Of a stretch of 64,000 nt of DNA, positions 21,986 to 32,486 are shown one piece after another. The translations under genes were made by a program, and so were the position numbers. Within the stretch, counting starts at the first letter, position 1. Each line of letters opens with the position of its first letter. This DNA is from Scedosporium boydii (Eukaryota; Ascomycota; Sordariomycetes; Microascales; Microascaceae), in NCBI GenBank assembly GCA_002221725.1, contig NJFT01000026.1:124001-188000 (forward strand). The letters are read 5' to 3'. The notes beneath the pieces were generated by a model. That model saw only the letters and a program-made list of their open reading frames with translations. It did not search any database and was not told the DNA's origin.

Positions 21986-22446
21986 TTAGTCAACACCGTT
22001 CTCAGCCTTCCATCGCTCGAGGTAAACCTCGGGATCCCTGGGTCCCTTGGGGTTTCCTTCGTAAAGACCGAAGAGGGGCTTCACCGTCTTGCTCACGAAA
22101 GGAGAAAGCTGTTCACAACCAAGGCAGTTAGCAGTGTCATTCGGGACCAGATACTAAGTATCAACCAGCTTATTTCACCGAAACCGCTCTTCCTTGCTAA
22201 AGCAAACCGAAAGTCCTCCAATGTCCATCTCGAAATAGAAGCAATCAACGAAGAACTTACCGTAAACCCTTCTAGAGGCGGCACCGGATACGTCCGCACC
22301 TTATTCCACTCAATAATGTATCCTCCGTACTTCGTATGCCGACCCATCGCTCCCGTCCTGTTACCCTTATAGAAGCCCTTCTTGATATCCTTGGTGGTAA
22401 GCCTGAGCTTCCGGAACTTGATGCCGAGCGAGAGCGTCGGCCTCAT
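21986..22446 (-). CDS. mrpl27: Mitochondrial large-subunit ribosomal protein mL41 (MrpL27)
   Basis: Component of the mitochondrial 54S subunit. Exon 1 (22446-22261) encodes the basic start MRPTLSLGIKFRKLRLTTK and the conserved GFYKGNRTG, GRHTKYGGYII block. A 152-nt intron is followed by exon 2 (22108-21986), which encodes LSPFVSKTVKPLFGLYEG and ends ERWKAENGVD; total 102 aa. Both blocks are standard for the family. The second exon is easy to miss because it is only 123 nt. A 20-bp palindrome and a small same-strand ORF lie immediately upstream. Confidence 0.93.
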
Positions 22447-22456
22447 CTTGTCTGAT

Positions 22457-22476
22457 TATATAGAGATCTCTATATA
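22457..22476. promoter_or_regulatory. 20-bp perfect palindrome before mL41 start
   Basis: TATATAGAGATCTCTATATA reads the same on both strands and ends 10 bp before the mL41 ATG. It may act as a TATA-like element for a short 5' UTR. If transcribed, it could form a hairpin next to the start codon. Which of these holds cannot be told from sequence. Confidence 0.6.
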
Positions 22477-22549
22477 TATATCTTTCTTCGTTTCGGTAAC
22501 TTCGTTCGTTATTCGGGTCTTCCGTCTCGACGGGGGGAGGGAAGAGTAG

Positions 22550-22756
22550 CTATCGCTGAGCTCTCTTGATCAAATCGCTCGGCACTTTCGAGAAACGTTC
22601 CTCTGAAACCAAGAATAAACCAATTGAGTCTATGTCCCTTACGATTTCAAGGAGTAGCTCGCCTCGCTTTTCTTGGTAGGCCAGCGTTCGTTGACAAAGG
22701 TCCAAAGCTTCACGAGAACTGACGCTCTCACGCGACGCCAGGTTCAATCCATCCAT
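22550..22756 (-). CDS. Hypothetical 68-aa protein upstream of mL41
   Basis: Single open frame starting at a true ATG (MDGLNLASRESVSSREALDL) and ending in DLIKRAQR. Composition is that of a soluble helical protein: Leu/Glu/Arg-rich with a regular heptad-like pattern and no membrane segment. It is not recognised. It lies on the same strand only 103 bp before the mL41 start, so it may be a separate small gene, a translated upstream ORF of a longer mL41 transcript, or chance. The ATG is preceded by an A-rich stretch on its own strand, favourable for translation. Confidence 0.38.
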   Translation of the reverse strand: MDGLNLASRESVSSREALDLCQRTLAYQEKRGELLLEIVRDIDSIGLFLVSEERFSKVPSDLIKRAQR

Positions 22757-22819
22757 TTTTTTTCTTGTTGAAGGACAGTTACTGCTGACTCATCCGTTCC
22801 TACGTGTGGAAACTCTTCG

Positions 22820-23044
22820 GAAACTGTGCATTCGCACCTTCATATGGACCAAGGAAAACTCATTCAGTCACGTGAATTATTTTCCATCATGTGACGCTTT
22901 GAATTCAGTGTGGAACGCTCCGATTTGGCTCAAACCCACCTGGCTCATTATTAGCGCTATACAGTGCGGAACAGTATAGAAACTATTCATTCGCACCTTC
23001 ATATTGACCAGGAAATCTTCATTCCACGTGATGACATCATGTGA
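22820..23044. repeat. Diverged direct repeat of about 75 bp (two copies)
   Basis: Copy A (about 22820-22894) and copy B (about 22969-23044) share CATTCGCACCTTCATAT, then GACCA-GGAAA, CATTC, a CACGTGA core and a CATCATGTGAC end in the same order. The copies differ by small indels. The two CACGTG E-box-like cores and the paired CATGTGAC ends suggest a duplicated regulatory segment. Confidence 0.7.
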
Positions 23045-23477
23045 CTGTTAACGTATTCGGCCGAGGTCCCGAGCCTGGCCCGCGTCTGATCTAAATTAAG
23101 ACCCAGACAAAGAAGCCTTCAAGATTGACCAAAATCATACAGAAAAAAAGAAGGGGCAACATATCGCCCACGTCCCATTTTTGTTTCCCTCCTCGCATCG
23201 TGCAAGATCTTCCCTTGCCCTCCCTCCCCCTTTCCGGCGCCCTGCAAGATACCCGTGTCCCCTCCCCCTTCTCGAAAATAACTCTAAAAAAGTGTCCGAG
23301 ATGCGTCCCTAGGGCTCCATCCCGTCCAAATGCCGAGCGTTTCAGTGCTGTGTCAGGGGCTCGGGATGCCCGCGTAGCTTTGCTCGACTGGGCCTGTCGC
23401 AGCGCGACGCCCGGCTTTGGTGGGCACTTTTTTTTCTGCTTTGATGAGATTATCGGCCTAATTACGGTCGAGCGCAC

Positions 23478-23498
23478 TGCACATGGCTGCCATGTGCA
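23478..23498. promoter_or_regulatory. 21-bp palindrome
   Basis: Arms TGCACATGGC and GCCATGTGCA flank a single central T, giving perfect dyad symmetry. This is the size and form of a dimer-binding site. No gene start is close on either side, so its target is unknown. Confidence 0.5.
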
Positions 23499-23934
23499 CA
23501 CAGGCGGTACGACTCGATGCTATTCTGGTTGGCTCGGTGTTTCGTCCCCTTTCATCGGGCGTATGCAATGCAAAGTGGAAGCAGTGCTACACGCATCGTG
23601 ATCTGCATTTTTTTTCGTTATCCGAGTATACTAGTACAAGACGCCAGACTATGAAAAACAACCTTCATCACACCTCTTCTATCACTAAACGCCCCATCCA
23701 ACCGTGTTTTATACCCCCACTCTTGCCCTGCCAGCCTGAGCCCGAGCGCTTCACCTTGCGTCCGAAACTAGAATATATATCCCCCCATTCTAGCAGTTGT
23801 GGATAGTGGCTGTAGACAAAGGATGCAGGAAGGGGATCCCTTGCATAAGCCCATTCTCAACGGCCCGAGATCGGGCGCGCGGGTGAAGTGTAAACATGCG
23901 GGGAATGAAATGAAACAACTCCTTCCCACTCCTT

Positions 23935-26365
23935 TTAGCTCGTCTTATCCCCTATGGCCGCCTCCTCGCCCTTCTTCCTCGCGCCTAGCAGTCTCTCCTT
24001 GAGGCTTACTTTGGCCTTGTCCTGCTTCTTTTCGTATAACGGCTTGTGTTCCTCGTGGATGTCGTGCTCATGTTCATAATCGACGTGAACAAATGCTCTC
24101 TCTACATCAGCAAGGCCTGGAGCTCTCTCGTCAGTGCCCATCCTTTAACGAAAAGGTTTCAATCCCCTAGGCGAAAAAACCAACCTTCAATCTTCCTCTG
24201 GAGGCCCTGGGCGACATCGTGAGTAATCCTCAGAGGAGCAGATTCATCCATGACAACATCGACCTCGACATAGTATTTTTGACCAGCGTGGTACGCACGA
24301 CACTAATAAGAAGAGCGTTAGAAACTTGACCGTCTTCATGTGGTGCCAAGAGATCCTTTGATTATACGTACGGTGTCAACTTTCAAAATCTGCTCATCAT
24401 GAGTCATGGAAATATACACCAGTTTGTTGATGAAGTCTCGAGGAGCGGCTTTGCCAACCAAAAGCCAGACTTGCTCGAAGGCATTGGAGGTCCAGGAGAA
24501 GAGAATGATGAGAGCGATACAGATGGCACCGATGGGATCGAGATACCAAACGAACCTATCGCCAGTAATGGACATGATGAGACCAAAGAGATTGACGGCA
24601 ATATCGTTTCGATGGTCTACCTGAGATGTCCCATTGTCAATACCCCATCAGGCGCAGACAGGAAAGCAAGGAGGCCACTTACAAAGAACACATGAACCGA
24701 CGGGTACTTTCGGTAGAAGAAGCAGTAGACCATCAATGTGCCCTTGGCAAAAACTGCGGCCCGTTATCAGTTTATAGCTCCAAGTCATGCGGGAAAGGTA
24801 TCTTCGACTTACTTGCAACGCTCACGAAAACGATGGGGACTATGTGCAACTTTTCTGCCTCTTGCTTTCCGTCGCCCAGCGTACGGCCAGACTCAATCTA
24901 AAAAATTACCAGGTGAGTTTCGTTCCCCCAAGAACCAGAAGCCGAGACTTAATTGATTTGCTAATTCTCGACAAAATTGAGAACGAAAAAAAGAAAAGAG
25001 AGGGAGAAAAGCTTACCAAGAGCTGGATGGCAACAGTCGTCATCAAGGCACAGAAGAGGATGACACCAATAGTCTCAATTCTCGTCCGGCCCTAAAACCT
25101 ACGTGTTAGAATCAGGGATTTTCCAACAGGTAAGATGCGAACAAAGGTAAGTTAAGCGGTGTGACTTACAACTGGGTACTTATACACACTCGGCCTCGCA
25201 GCCATCCTGGAGGTTACGAGCATAACGAAAGAGGAAACGAGATCCATCTAGTATATCAGTCCAAGTCAATAATGAATTCCCTGACATAGGTAAGTGCTAG
25301 ATTTCCGAGAGTGGTTTACTAACAAAGGCATCGGCGGCGGTTGCGAAGAGCTAGCCCAAAAGTTAGCAAAGAATGCAGAAATGGATAGTAAGTAGACCAT
25401 AGTCCTGGTGGCTCGTACAGAGAGAGATCCAGTAGATATGGCGGCATAAAGCTGGATGACGAAAAGACAAAAGTTGACGGCGAAGGACGCGTTGACGGCA
25501 AACTTGATCTTGGGCCGCATGCGGGCATCCTCTTCTACGGCAAGGCGCTCTTCGTCATCGGCGCCGAGAAACTGGTCAATGAGCCGGTTTTGGCGAGTAT
25601 AGAACTTTTTCAGTTTCTTCTCATCGCCATTTGGATGGTCCTGTTTAAGCTGGCGTCGAGTGACATTTTCTCGACGATGACGGCCAAAGTCTAGCGGGTC
25701 TGCGGGATTGAAAACGTGGACACCTTGCACGGTTGTCTCGACTCCAGTAGCCTCTGCGATGTCCTTGGAGGAGCTCTTCTCATCAGAGTAGGATGCAGTA
25801 CCATCGGACGGCGCCACCGCCTTCCCTTCTATAACTGGCAATATGGCGTCTGAACTTGCTGCGCCTGCATCCGCACGAGGAGTCGACGAGGCTATAATAG
25901 ATAGGTATTGTCAGTACTAACTAAAAGACCTAGAAAGTAGATAACTGATAAAGCATCGCCGCAGTAGAAGTCACGTAGCCGACCTTCGGACGTAAGTTGC
26001 AGCAAAGCTCATAACAAAGACGGCAAACGGCACAGGGTTTGCCGCGTACAGGGCTTAGATCAGGCGCTCTTGAAGATCGCAACGGGCCCTGATCAGTTGC
26101 CTGCGACAGATAATCATAACGCCCCTCGAGTGCGATAAATTGATCTCCAGGCAACTTGATCTTCATGGTTCTGCTCTCGCCCATTCATTTTTGGCATTTG
26201 GGGCTAATCCACGTCTTGGCTTTGCTTGGCTTTCTGGGGAAGAGGGGAAAGACCAGCCGAACGCGTCAATCAGATTCAAGAGATATCACCAAAAAAAGAA
26301 GAGAAAAGGAACATACCAGGATTGGGATCATCTCGTATTTGGGAGGCATCAGTGTCCAACGCCAT
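23935..26365 (-). CDS. CDF-family metal transporter, manganese-type
   Basis: Cation diffusion facilitator, a proton antiporter that removes divalent metal from the cytosol. Ten exons were joined (26365-26317, 25891-25419, 25350-25324, 25247-25170, 25091-25017, 24897-24813, 24753-24683, 24620-24372, 24302-24185, 24116-23935), giving 468 aa with every junction in frame. Exon 3 is only 27 nt. Metal site residues are Asp181-x3-Asp185 (DAFMD, TM2) and Asp288-x3-Asp292 (DHRND, TM5). Paired DxxxD motifs are the mark of the Mn-CDF clade, whereas zinc members carry HxxxD. A cytoplasmic C-terminal ferredoxin-like domain follows. The first exon (MALDTDASQIRDDPNP) lies across a 425-nt intron and is the least certain part. 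Confidence 0.9.
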
Positions 26366-29300
26366 CTTGTCCTTCAATTCGGCCAATTGATGGAATAATG
26401 AATAGAATCAGATTGATGCTTGAATATTTCAAGTTCCAGGTCTGACACGAAAAGGAAGAATCAAGTAAAATGTGCAGTTAGGAAGAAAAATTCATCAGGA
26501 AATCAAGAGACCACGATAAGACTGGAGCATTGGAACACTGAAGGAGGTCGGACAGGAAGTGAAGCTCCGTTCGCTTATTCTTGCCATCTCCAAGCGGGTG
26601 GCAATATCCGTCAACCAATTCATCCAGGGGAGCTCAAGATCCTGGCTCATGATGGGGTCGTGAATAGCGGGGAGGAAGGTGCGTGCAGAGCCCGGCTGAC
26701 CAAAAACAGGCCTGTAATAGGCTGGAAGGTACACGGATGTTTGCAATTCCATACCGCTTCCTGCTTCGCAGTGCACGCTGCTGCACTGCTGCATGCATAT
26801 TGCTACTTATATATCCCTGGTTATATGCAGTGCGCACCAATGGTGTTACCCGCTTGGAGCTTGTAGGGGCTATTTGACATGAACCATGATACTGGGCAAC
26901 AATAACCGCTGGCAAGGGATTTTTGTATGGAGCCAGTCTAAGATTCTTTAGCCTGGCTCCACACGACGCTAGCACTGAGCGAGCGAATAGGTCGAATTGA
27001 CTCGATAGACAGTGGGCGCTACAATCAGAAGAACAGTAAGTTTAGATTAGGCTCGTTCCAACAAAGCAACGTCATTCAGGCCACCCTACAGAGACTCCAT
27101 CAACTCTTAATGCGTGAAGTAAAGCTGCGTACGGAGTAGTGCAATGCAGGACCTCCTTTAGTGGGATTCTCGTGGGAACGGGACCAAGTGCCGTCTACTA
27201 GTACCAGGAACCGGCGCTCAAGTGCTAACAACTTTAAAACCACCACATCTACGACCAAACGACTAGGGAGCAGCGTAATAAGGTTGGTTTTTCTCCGAGG
27301 TGTTTCTATTGATATGCGTCTGTCGCCGTGATACCCGGATGAGATGAGTATTTGTCTTCTCCCTTCGTATGGGCGACCCAAGTCGCGGACCTTAATACGC
27401 TCTGATATAGCCTCGATCGCCCATCATCACTTGACAACTGGCCGTTTGGACGCCCGGGGTCAGTGCGCCTGGAAAAGCCTGTATCCGAGAGGACACTATG
27501 CCCGATGTAGTAAAGGGACGCAGGTATGCAGTGCGACCTAGCCGAAAAGGCAACACTGGGCTATCCGGCACTGAAACTCGATGCAACTGTGGCTGGAAGC
27601 CGCCCCCGCGAAGCAGGTGCTGCTTGTTTCTTGCGTGACAAATCAGTTCGGGGCAAGAGTCCCGAACAGGAGCAGGGAGGAACCTATGGTCTCCTAGTTT
27701 TTAAATAGGCGCGACATGTACGGTTAGATAAGGGGCTCGCTGGTTGTTCTTCCGCTGCAGGCGTAAAGATGAGATCGATCTAAGTCTAACTCAGCTGGCA
27801 AGGCTGCTGCAGGGAGGTAGCGTAGGATGGGATCGTGCCTTCCAGTGTTTCCCCGTCGCCATGCCGATGTTTGTGGACTGGTACCGTGAGGGAAAGGTCT
27901 TTCCAGCTTGAGCTTTGCGTATGAAAGGAAGACAATCAACTTGTCAAGGAAGTTGTGATTGAACCCACACGTCGCAGGTTTACACGAAGTATTCATCGGG
28001 GCATGCGTAATCGAAATGATTTAGTGGCGTGAGGGCAATGATACAATCGCGGCCCAGAATCAATACAATGTCTTCACATGTTTCCACGACTTCGGCGGAC
28101 ACATGTCTGCCAGAGGAGGCATGACGGAGCTCTTTCAGATGGCGGGGAAGTCGCGGCCAGCAATATGGGGCATCGTACAATTGTATCTTTATCGCATCGA
28201 TCGAGGAAGGAATGGCCCACCGTGCTACTGCTGCCGAGGGAAATCTCGATCCGTGCTCCCTTCCTCACTTAACTGTTGACTAGAGTGGGCAAAAATGGCT
28301 CGATGATTACGAGTGTTCTCCTTCTCCAAGAAACAGAAAGCAAGACCACGCGAGACGCTTGAGAAGTCCTCCCAGTGCACAGGTTGATCGATTGTACATC
28401 TTACCCAAATCTACCAGCTCAGTAGAGATTGATTCTCTATTGTCACCCTTCATCCTTGCGTATAATACCCGTCCAAATGCCCAAAGGTCCCAATATTTCG
28501 TGGTCAAATTTGGAGAGCTGAAACTCTCTCCATTGTCCATCATCCCCTCACCCGAAGATGCGGCAAGATCAGCCGGGTCAACGCTCTCTCGCAGGAAATG
28601 AAGCCCGAGCATCTTTTTCATTTCTCAAAATATCTCAGCCGGGCGTATTTCAGGTCTCTCTGATGGATATTTCATCGAATACGAAGCAGTGTTATCTGAT
28701 GAAATAGATCCAGATCGCGGCGAACAAGCTGAGGCTTCCAGCCTTGCGCTAGTTAGACTCGAAACGGCCCCTGAAAAAAATATCCGAATCCAACCCCCCC
28801 CTCAATCGGAAACTCTATCTTTTGCATTCGAGCCACGAAACACTCGCCCGTCTCAGCGCCAAGGATTTTTAACTCCAGCTTTGCATCAAAACGAGGGCGT
28901 TGGACCTTCTCGAAGGTAGAAGTCACGAGGGCCAAGTACCACCACGCTCAAAATGGGGAGATATGTACAACACTCAACTCTAATAATATCCCGAAACGCA
29001 CTCTCCGAGCAACTTGTTCTCGCTCGACCGACCACTGGCCTGTTTCATACTCTCCAGTCCTCACGTTACGGCCCTTTCCTTCGCCCTCTTCCCCCCACCC
29101 CGGCCCCAGGACAAACCTAATGTCGATCCGATGTAAGATCGTACCTCGACCTGGCCAAGCCAAAACAGGGTGCTTCAGCAAGAGACTGGGGCCTTGACTG
29201 TAGCCACCGTCACCCACTCCTGGACGCAAACGGACCTGACTTGCTCTTGACCCTCGGTGGGACGGCTCCGCATGAGTCCTCGCGCCGTGTCTTTCGCTTG

Positions 29301-29797
29301 CGAAAACCTTCCGGCTTGCCTATCCTCAAGTTGCCCAGCGCTGATCGTATCTTGATATTTCTATTATCGCCCGCGATATATGGTATCTCGCCGTCTAATC
29401 TTTCCTCGAAGCCTTGTCTAGTAGGCCGTGCATAATACCATCGAACGGCTTTCCGATCCCCATGGATCGTATTGATCTTCTTACTTAGTCCCCGCCCTCC
29501 TTCCTCTCTTCTCTTCCCTCTTCCTTCTTTTTTTTTTCTTGCCAAGCTTGACTTAAAGTCTCCAATGACTTCAATGTCTTGCTAGTTTTGTTGTGTTTCG
29601 TTTTTTATTTTCTCTTCACTTTTCATTTCTTTCGACGTCTGGGCAAGTGGCCCCTCACGTCTGTTCCCCCTTGGAGGCTGCTGCGCGGTCTCATTTTTTC
29701 CTAGGCTCTCTTCTTCTTGATCCAAAACAAAAAATCCATAAAAAAATCTGTTTTTATTCCCTCTTGTTGTTTTTCTTTTTGCTACGAGTTATAGAAT
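26366..29797. other. Long interval between two divergent metal-transporter genes
   Basis: About 3.4 kb with no gene that can be defended. Base composition is ordinary, without the strong AT bias of heavily mutated repeats. On the minus strand, several open stretches (29545-29210, 29229-28948, 28935-28753, 28621-28307 and 28180-27980) have protein-like composition but change frame and do not join at good splice sites. They could be remnants of one or more dead genes. The last 300 bp before 29798 are T-rich, as in fungal leaders. Confidence 0.35.
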
Positions 29798-31373
29798 ATG
29801 TCGAGTCCTCTGGAGGACGCCAAGCCCGCCTGTGGCGGCGGTACGATTGTTGGTGAATATGATGTTGGCATCCACGTTCTCGGACTGTGTAAGTGTTGAT
29901 TCACACAATCTTGGCATCACGAGGAACACTTCTACTAACCTCGGGTTCTTTGTGATTATTAGTCCTTGTCCTTGCGGCATCAGCCTTCGGTGAGCAGTCA
30001 TCAAACCCACAGCTTGGAGTAAAGCCTACTAACACCTTTCTCCAGGATGCGGCTTCCCAGTGATGGCGAAGAAGATCAAATGGCTCAGGATCCCTCCGCC
30101 TGTATTCTTCGCAGCTAAACACTTTGGTACTGGCGTTCTTATAGCAACGGCGTTTGTGCATGTTAGTGAATACACATGACAACAACCAAACAGAAACAGA
30201 CCTACTAACACTCGAGGTAGCTTCTTCCGACTGCGTTCGCAAGCTTGAATGATCCCTGTCTACCCGATCTCTTCACGGTCCAATACCCAGCGATGCCCGG
30301 TGTCATCATGATGGGCTCTCTGTTCTGCCTGTTCGTCATCGAGATGTACATGAATGCTAAGACTGGTGGACACTCTCACGGTGGCCCCACAGGCGAAGCC
30401 CCGGTGGCCATGCACATGGGTTCTCCCCCAAGGCCTCCTCGACCCAGCAATGTCGGCGGCTATCCCGATGACAAGAAGGAGATCCAGAGAATGTACGATG
30501 ACGAATATGGTCGAAACATGCAAGACAACCCCTTTATGACGAACGACGAGAAGGCACAGTCCGACATGCCTGCTTGGTTCATCGTCTTTTATGAGCAATA
30601 TGTTCGCCAACGCCTCGAGCTGGTCAAGATGATTCAAAACGCTGCTCCGAGCTACAGCTATTCAACCTCCCAGGATCAGCAAGTCTCCCGTGCCGCCGAG
30701 AGTTTCGATACCGAGAACCAGACCGTCGATCCCTCCGTGTACAAGAAGCTGTCGGCCCAGATCACCATTCTCGAAGGTGGTATCCTCTTCCACTCGGTCT
30801 TCGTCGGCATCACTGTGTCTCTTACCGTCGATGGTTATATCATCTTGCTCATTGCTATCCTTTTCCACCAAATGTTCGAGGGCCTCGGTCTCGGCTCCCG
30901 AATTGCTGAGGTTCCTTATCCCAAGAAGAGCATCAGGCCGTGGGTTCTCGTTCTCGCTTTCGGAACCACCGCTCCCATTGGCCAGGCTATCGGTATCCTT
31001 GCTCGAGACTCATACGACCCTAACAGTGCCTTCGGTCTGATTATCGTGGGCGTGTTCAATGCAATGTGAGTCGCTATTCTTTTCCGTTATCTTGCCCAAA
31101 GAGGGGGCTGAAATTATTAACAAGATGGCTATAGTTCATCGGGTCTCTTGATCTACGCAGCCCTTGTGGATCTCCTGTACGAAGACTTCCTGTCCGAGCA
31201 CGCCCAACATGTCATGAACAAGGCTACCAAAATCAAGGCTTTCTGCTACCTTCTTGCTGGCGGTGAGTATCCTAGAGAGATACATCAATCTCTACATAGT
31301 ACCAACATAGTAGAAACGTGCTAATACTGTGAGAAAAGCTGCGGGGATGTCCGTTGTTGGTGCGTTCGCTTAA
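29798..31373 (+). CDS. ZIP-family zinc/iron transporter
   Basis: Plasma-membrane or vacuolar importer of divalent metal toward the cytosol (Zrt/Irt-like). Six exons were joined (29798-29888, 29963-29989, 30046-30161, 30221-31065, 31135-31262, 31339-31373), giving 413 aa. Exon 2 is 27 nt and exon 6 is 35 nt. His78 begins the TM4 motif HLLPTAF across the exon 3/4 junction. The cytosolic loop has a histidine cluster (GGHSHGG). TM5 has HSVFVG and the following helix HQMFEGLGLG, the ZIP signature. The protein ends GMSVVGAFA, the usual C-terminus of fungal ZIP transporters. Metal selectivity cannot be read with certainty; zinc is most likely. Confidence 0.94.
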
Positions 31374-32486
31374 GCAATCTTTGGAGCTGGTGCCACGACA
31401 ACCTAGAGTCGAAAGCGGGAGAGCGACGATTGAATGGGATGAAAGGAGGCGGGAAGTAGTGAGGAGCGGAATGGAAATAGAAAGAAAAAAAAAATCAACA
31501 GAAAAGCAAAATGGGAGGAGGAGAGGCGACCGGTTCATTCCTTTACGGGGCTGCTTCGCGTCCAAGGGAATACACAGCATGCCAATTTTACCCAAGTTCT
31601 GGAGGGGAAGGAAGAGCAAAAAAAGGCGTCGAAAAGAAGGAGTTTCACGCACACGCGCACACGCACAACCGTCAATCAATGTTTCGCATTTCTTCTTCTC
31701 CCGCAACAAGAAGGAGGCGCTGGGTTCCCACGTCTCTCTTACTATCTAGCCTCGTGCCAATGTGTCTGTGTCTTCTTTATGCCCATGCCTTCTCGACTAG
31801 TACGGGGAACCGCTGGTCTAGAGAGTATGGGGCAAGAAAGAGAAAACCGAAGACGCACACATATTGGCTCGAAGGGCTGACCGGAAAGTTGTTGGGGGAA
31901 TCTTACGATCCGAGGGAAGTTCATGGATCTGAATGTTAGTGGCCGTGAGGATTCCAGGGCTTGAAGAGGGTGAGTCTATGGTATTTTAATGAATTGAGAC
32001 GTGGACGGGAACTAAATGGAGGGGATGTATATATGTATGTCTCAAGATCTAGATTGATAGCATTGTACGGTTTATCGTTTGTATATCTGGGCGAAATATA
32101 TGAGTTTCTTACTTGTTTAGAAGAAGGCCCCCATCTAACGTCAAGGTCGAAATACAGATCGTAAGTGGGACAAGAGAGATAGTCTGTAAAAGTGAACATC
32201 TGGGTATAATAAAGTACAGAAGAGAGATCGCACGGAAAAGCCAGACAAGATTGGTGAACTCGATATCCCTTTCAGCTTGGAACACAAGACTTTTAACAAA
32301 AGAATAAAAAGAAGCAAGAAAAAAAAAAAAAGCCGCCAACGCCTCAAATCCTCCCTGCCCACCGAGCCGCTGAACCATACCGAAAACCTTTTTCAACACC
32401 TTACAATGCACTCATTCCCTATAAAATTCGGCACAAGGACTCGCCCAATAATTCTCGTGGACCGAAAGACGTCGCAAAAAAGAAAC
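31374..32486. other. Convergent 3' region
   Basis: Tail-to-tail interval between the ZIP gene and the ataxin-10-like gene, 1.1 kb, with A-rich runs (31487-31500, 32320-32335). No gene is seen. Confidence 0.45.

Larger units (their letters stand above)
22757..23934. other. Gene-free interval with duplicated block and palindrome
   Basis: No gene is seen. The interval contains the duplicated 75-bp block and the 21-bp palindrome listed separately, then pyrimidine-rich DNA, and ends at the 3' end of the CDF transporter. Confidence 0.45.
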
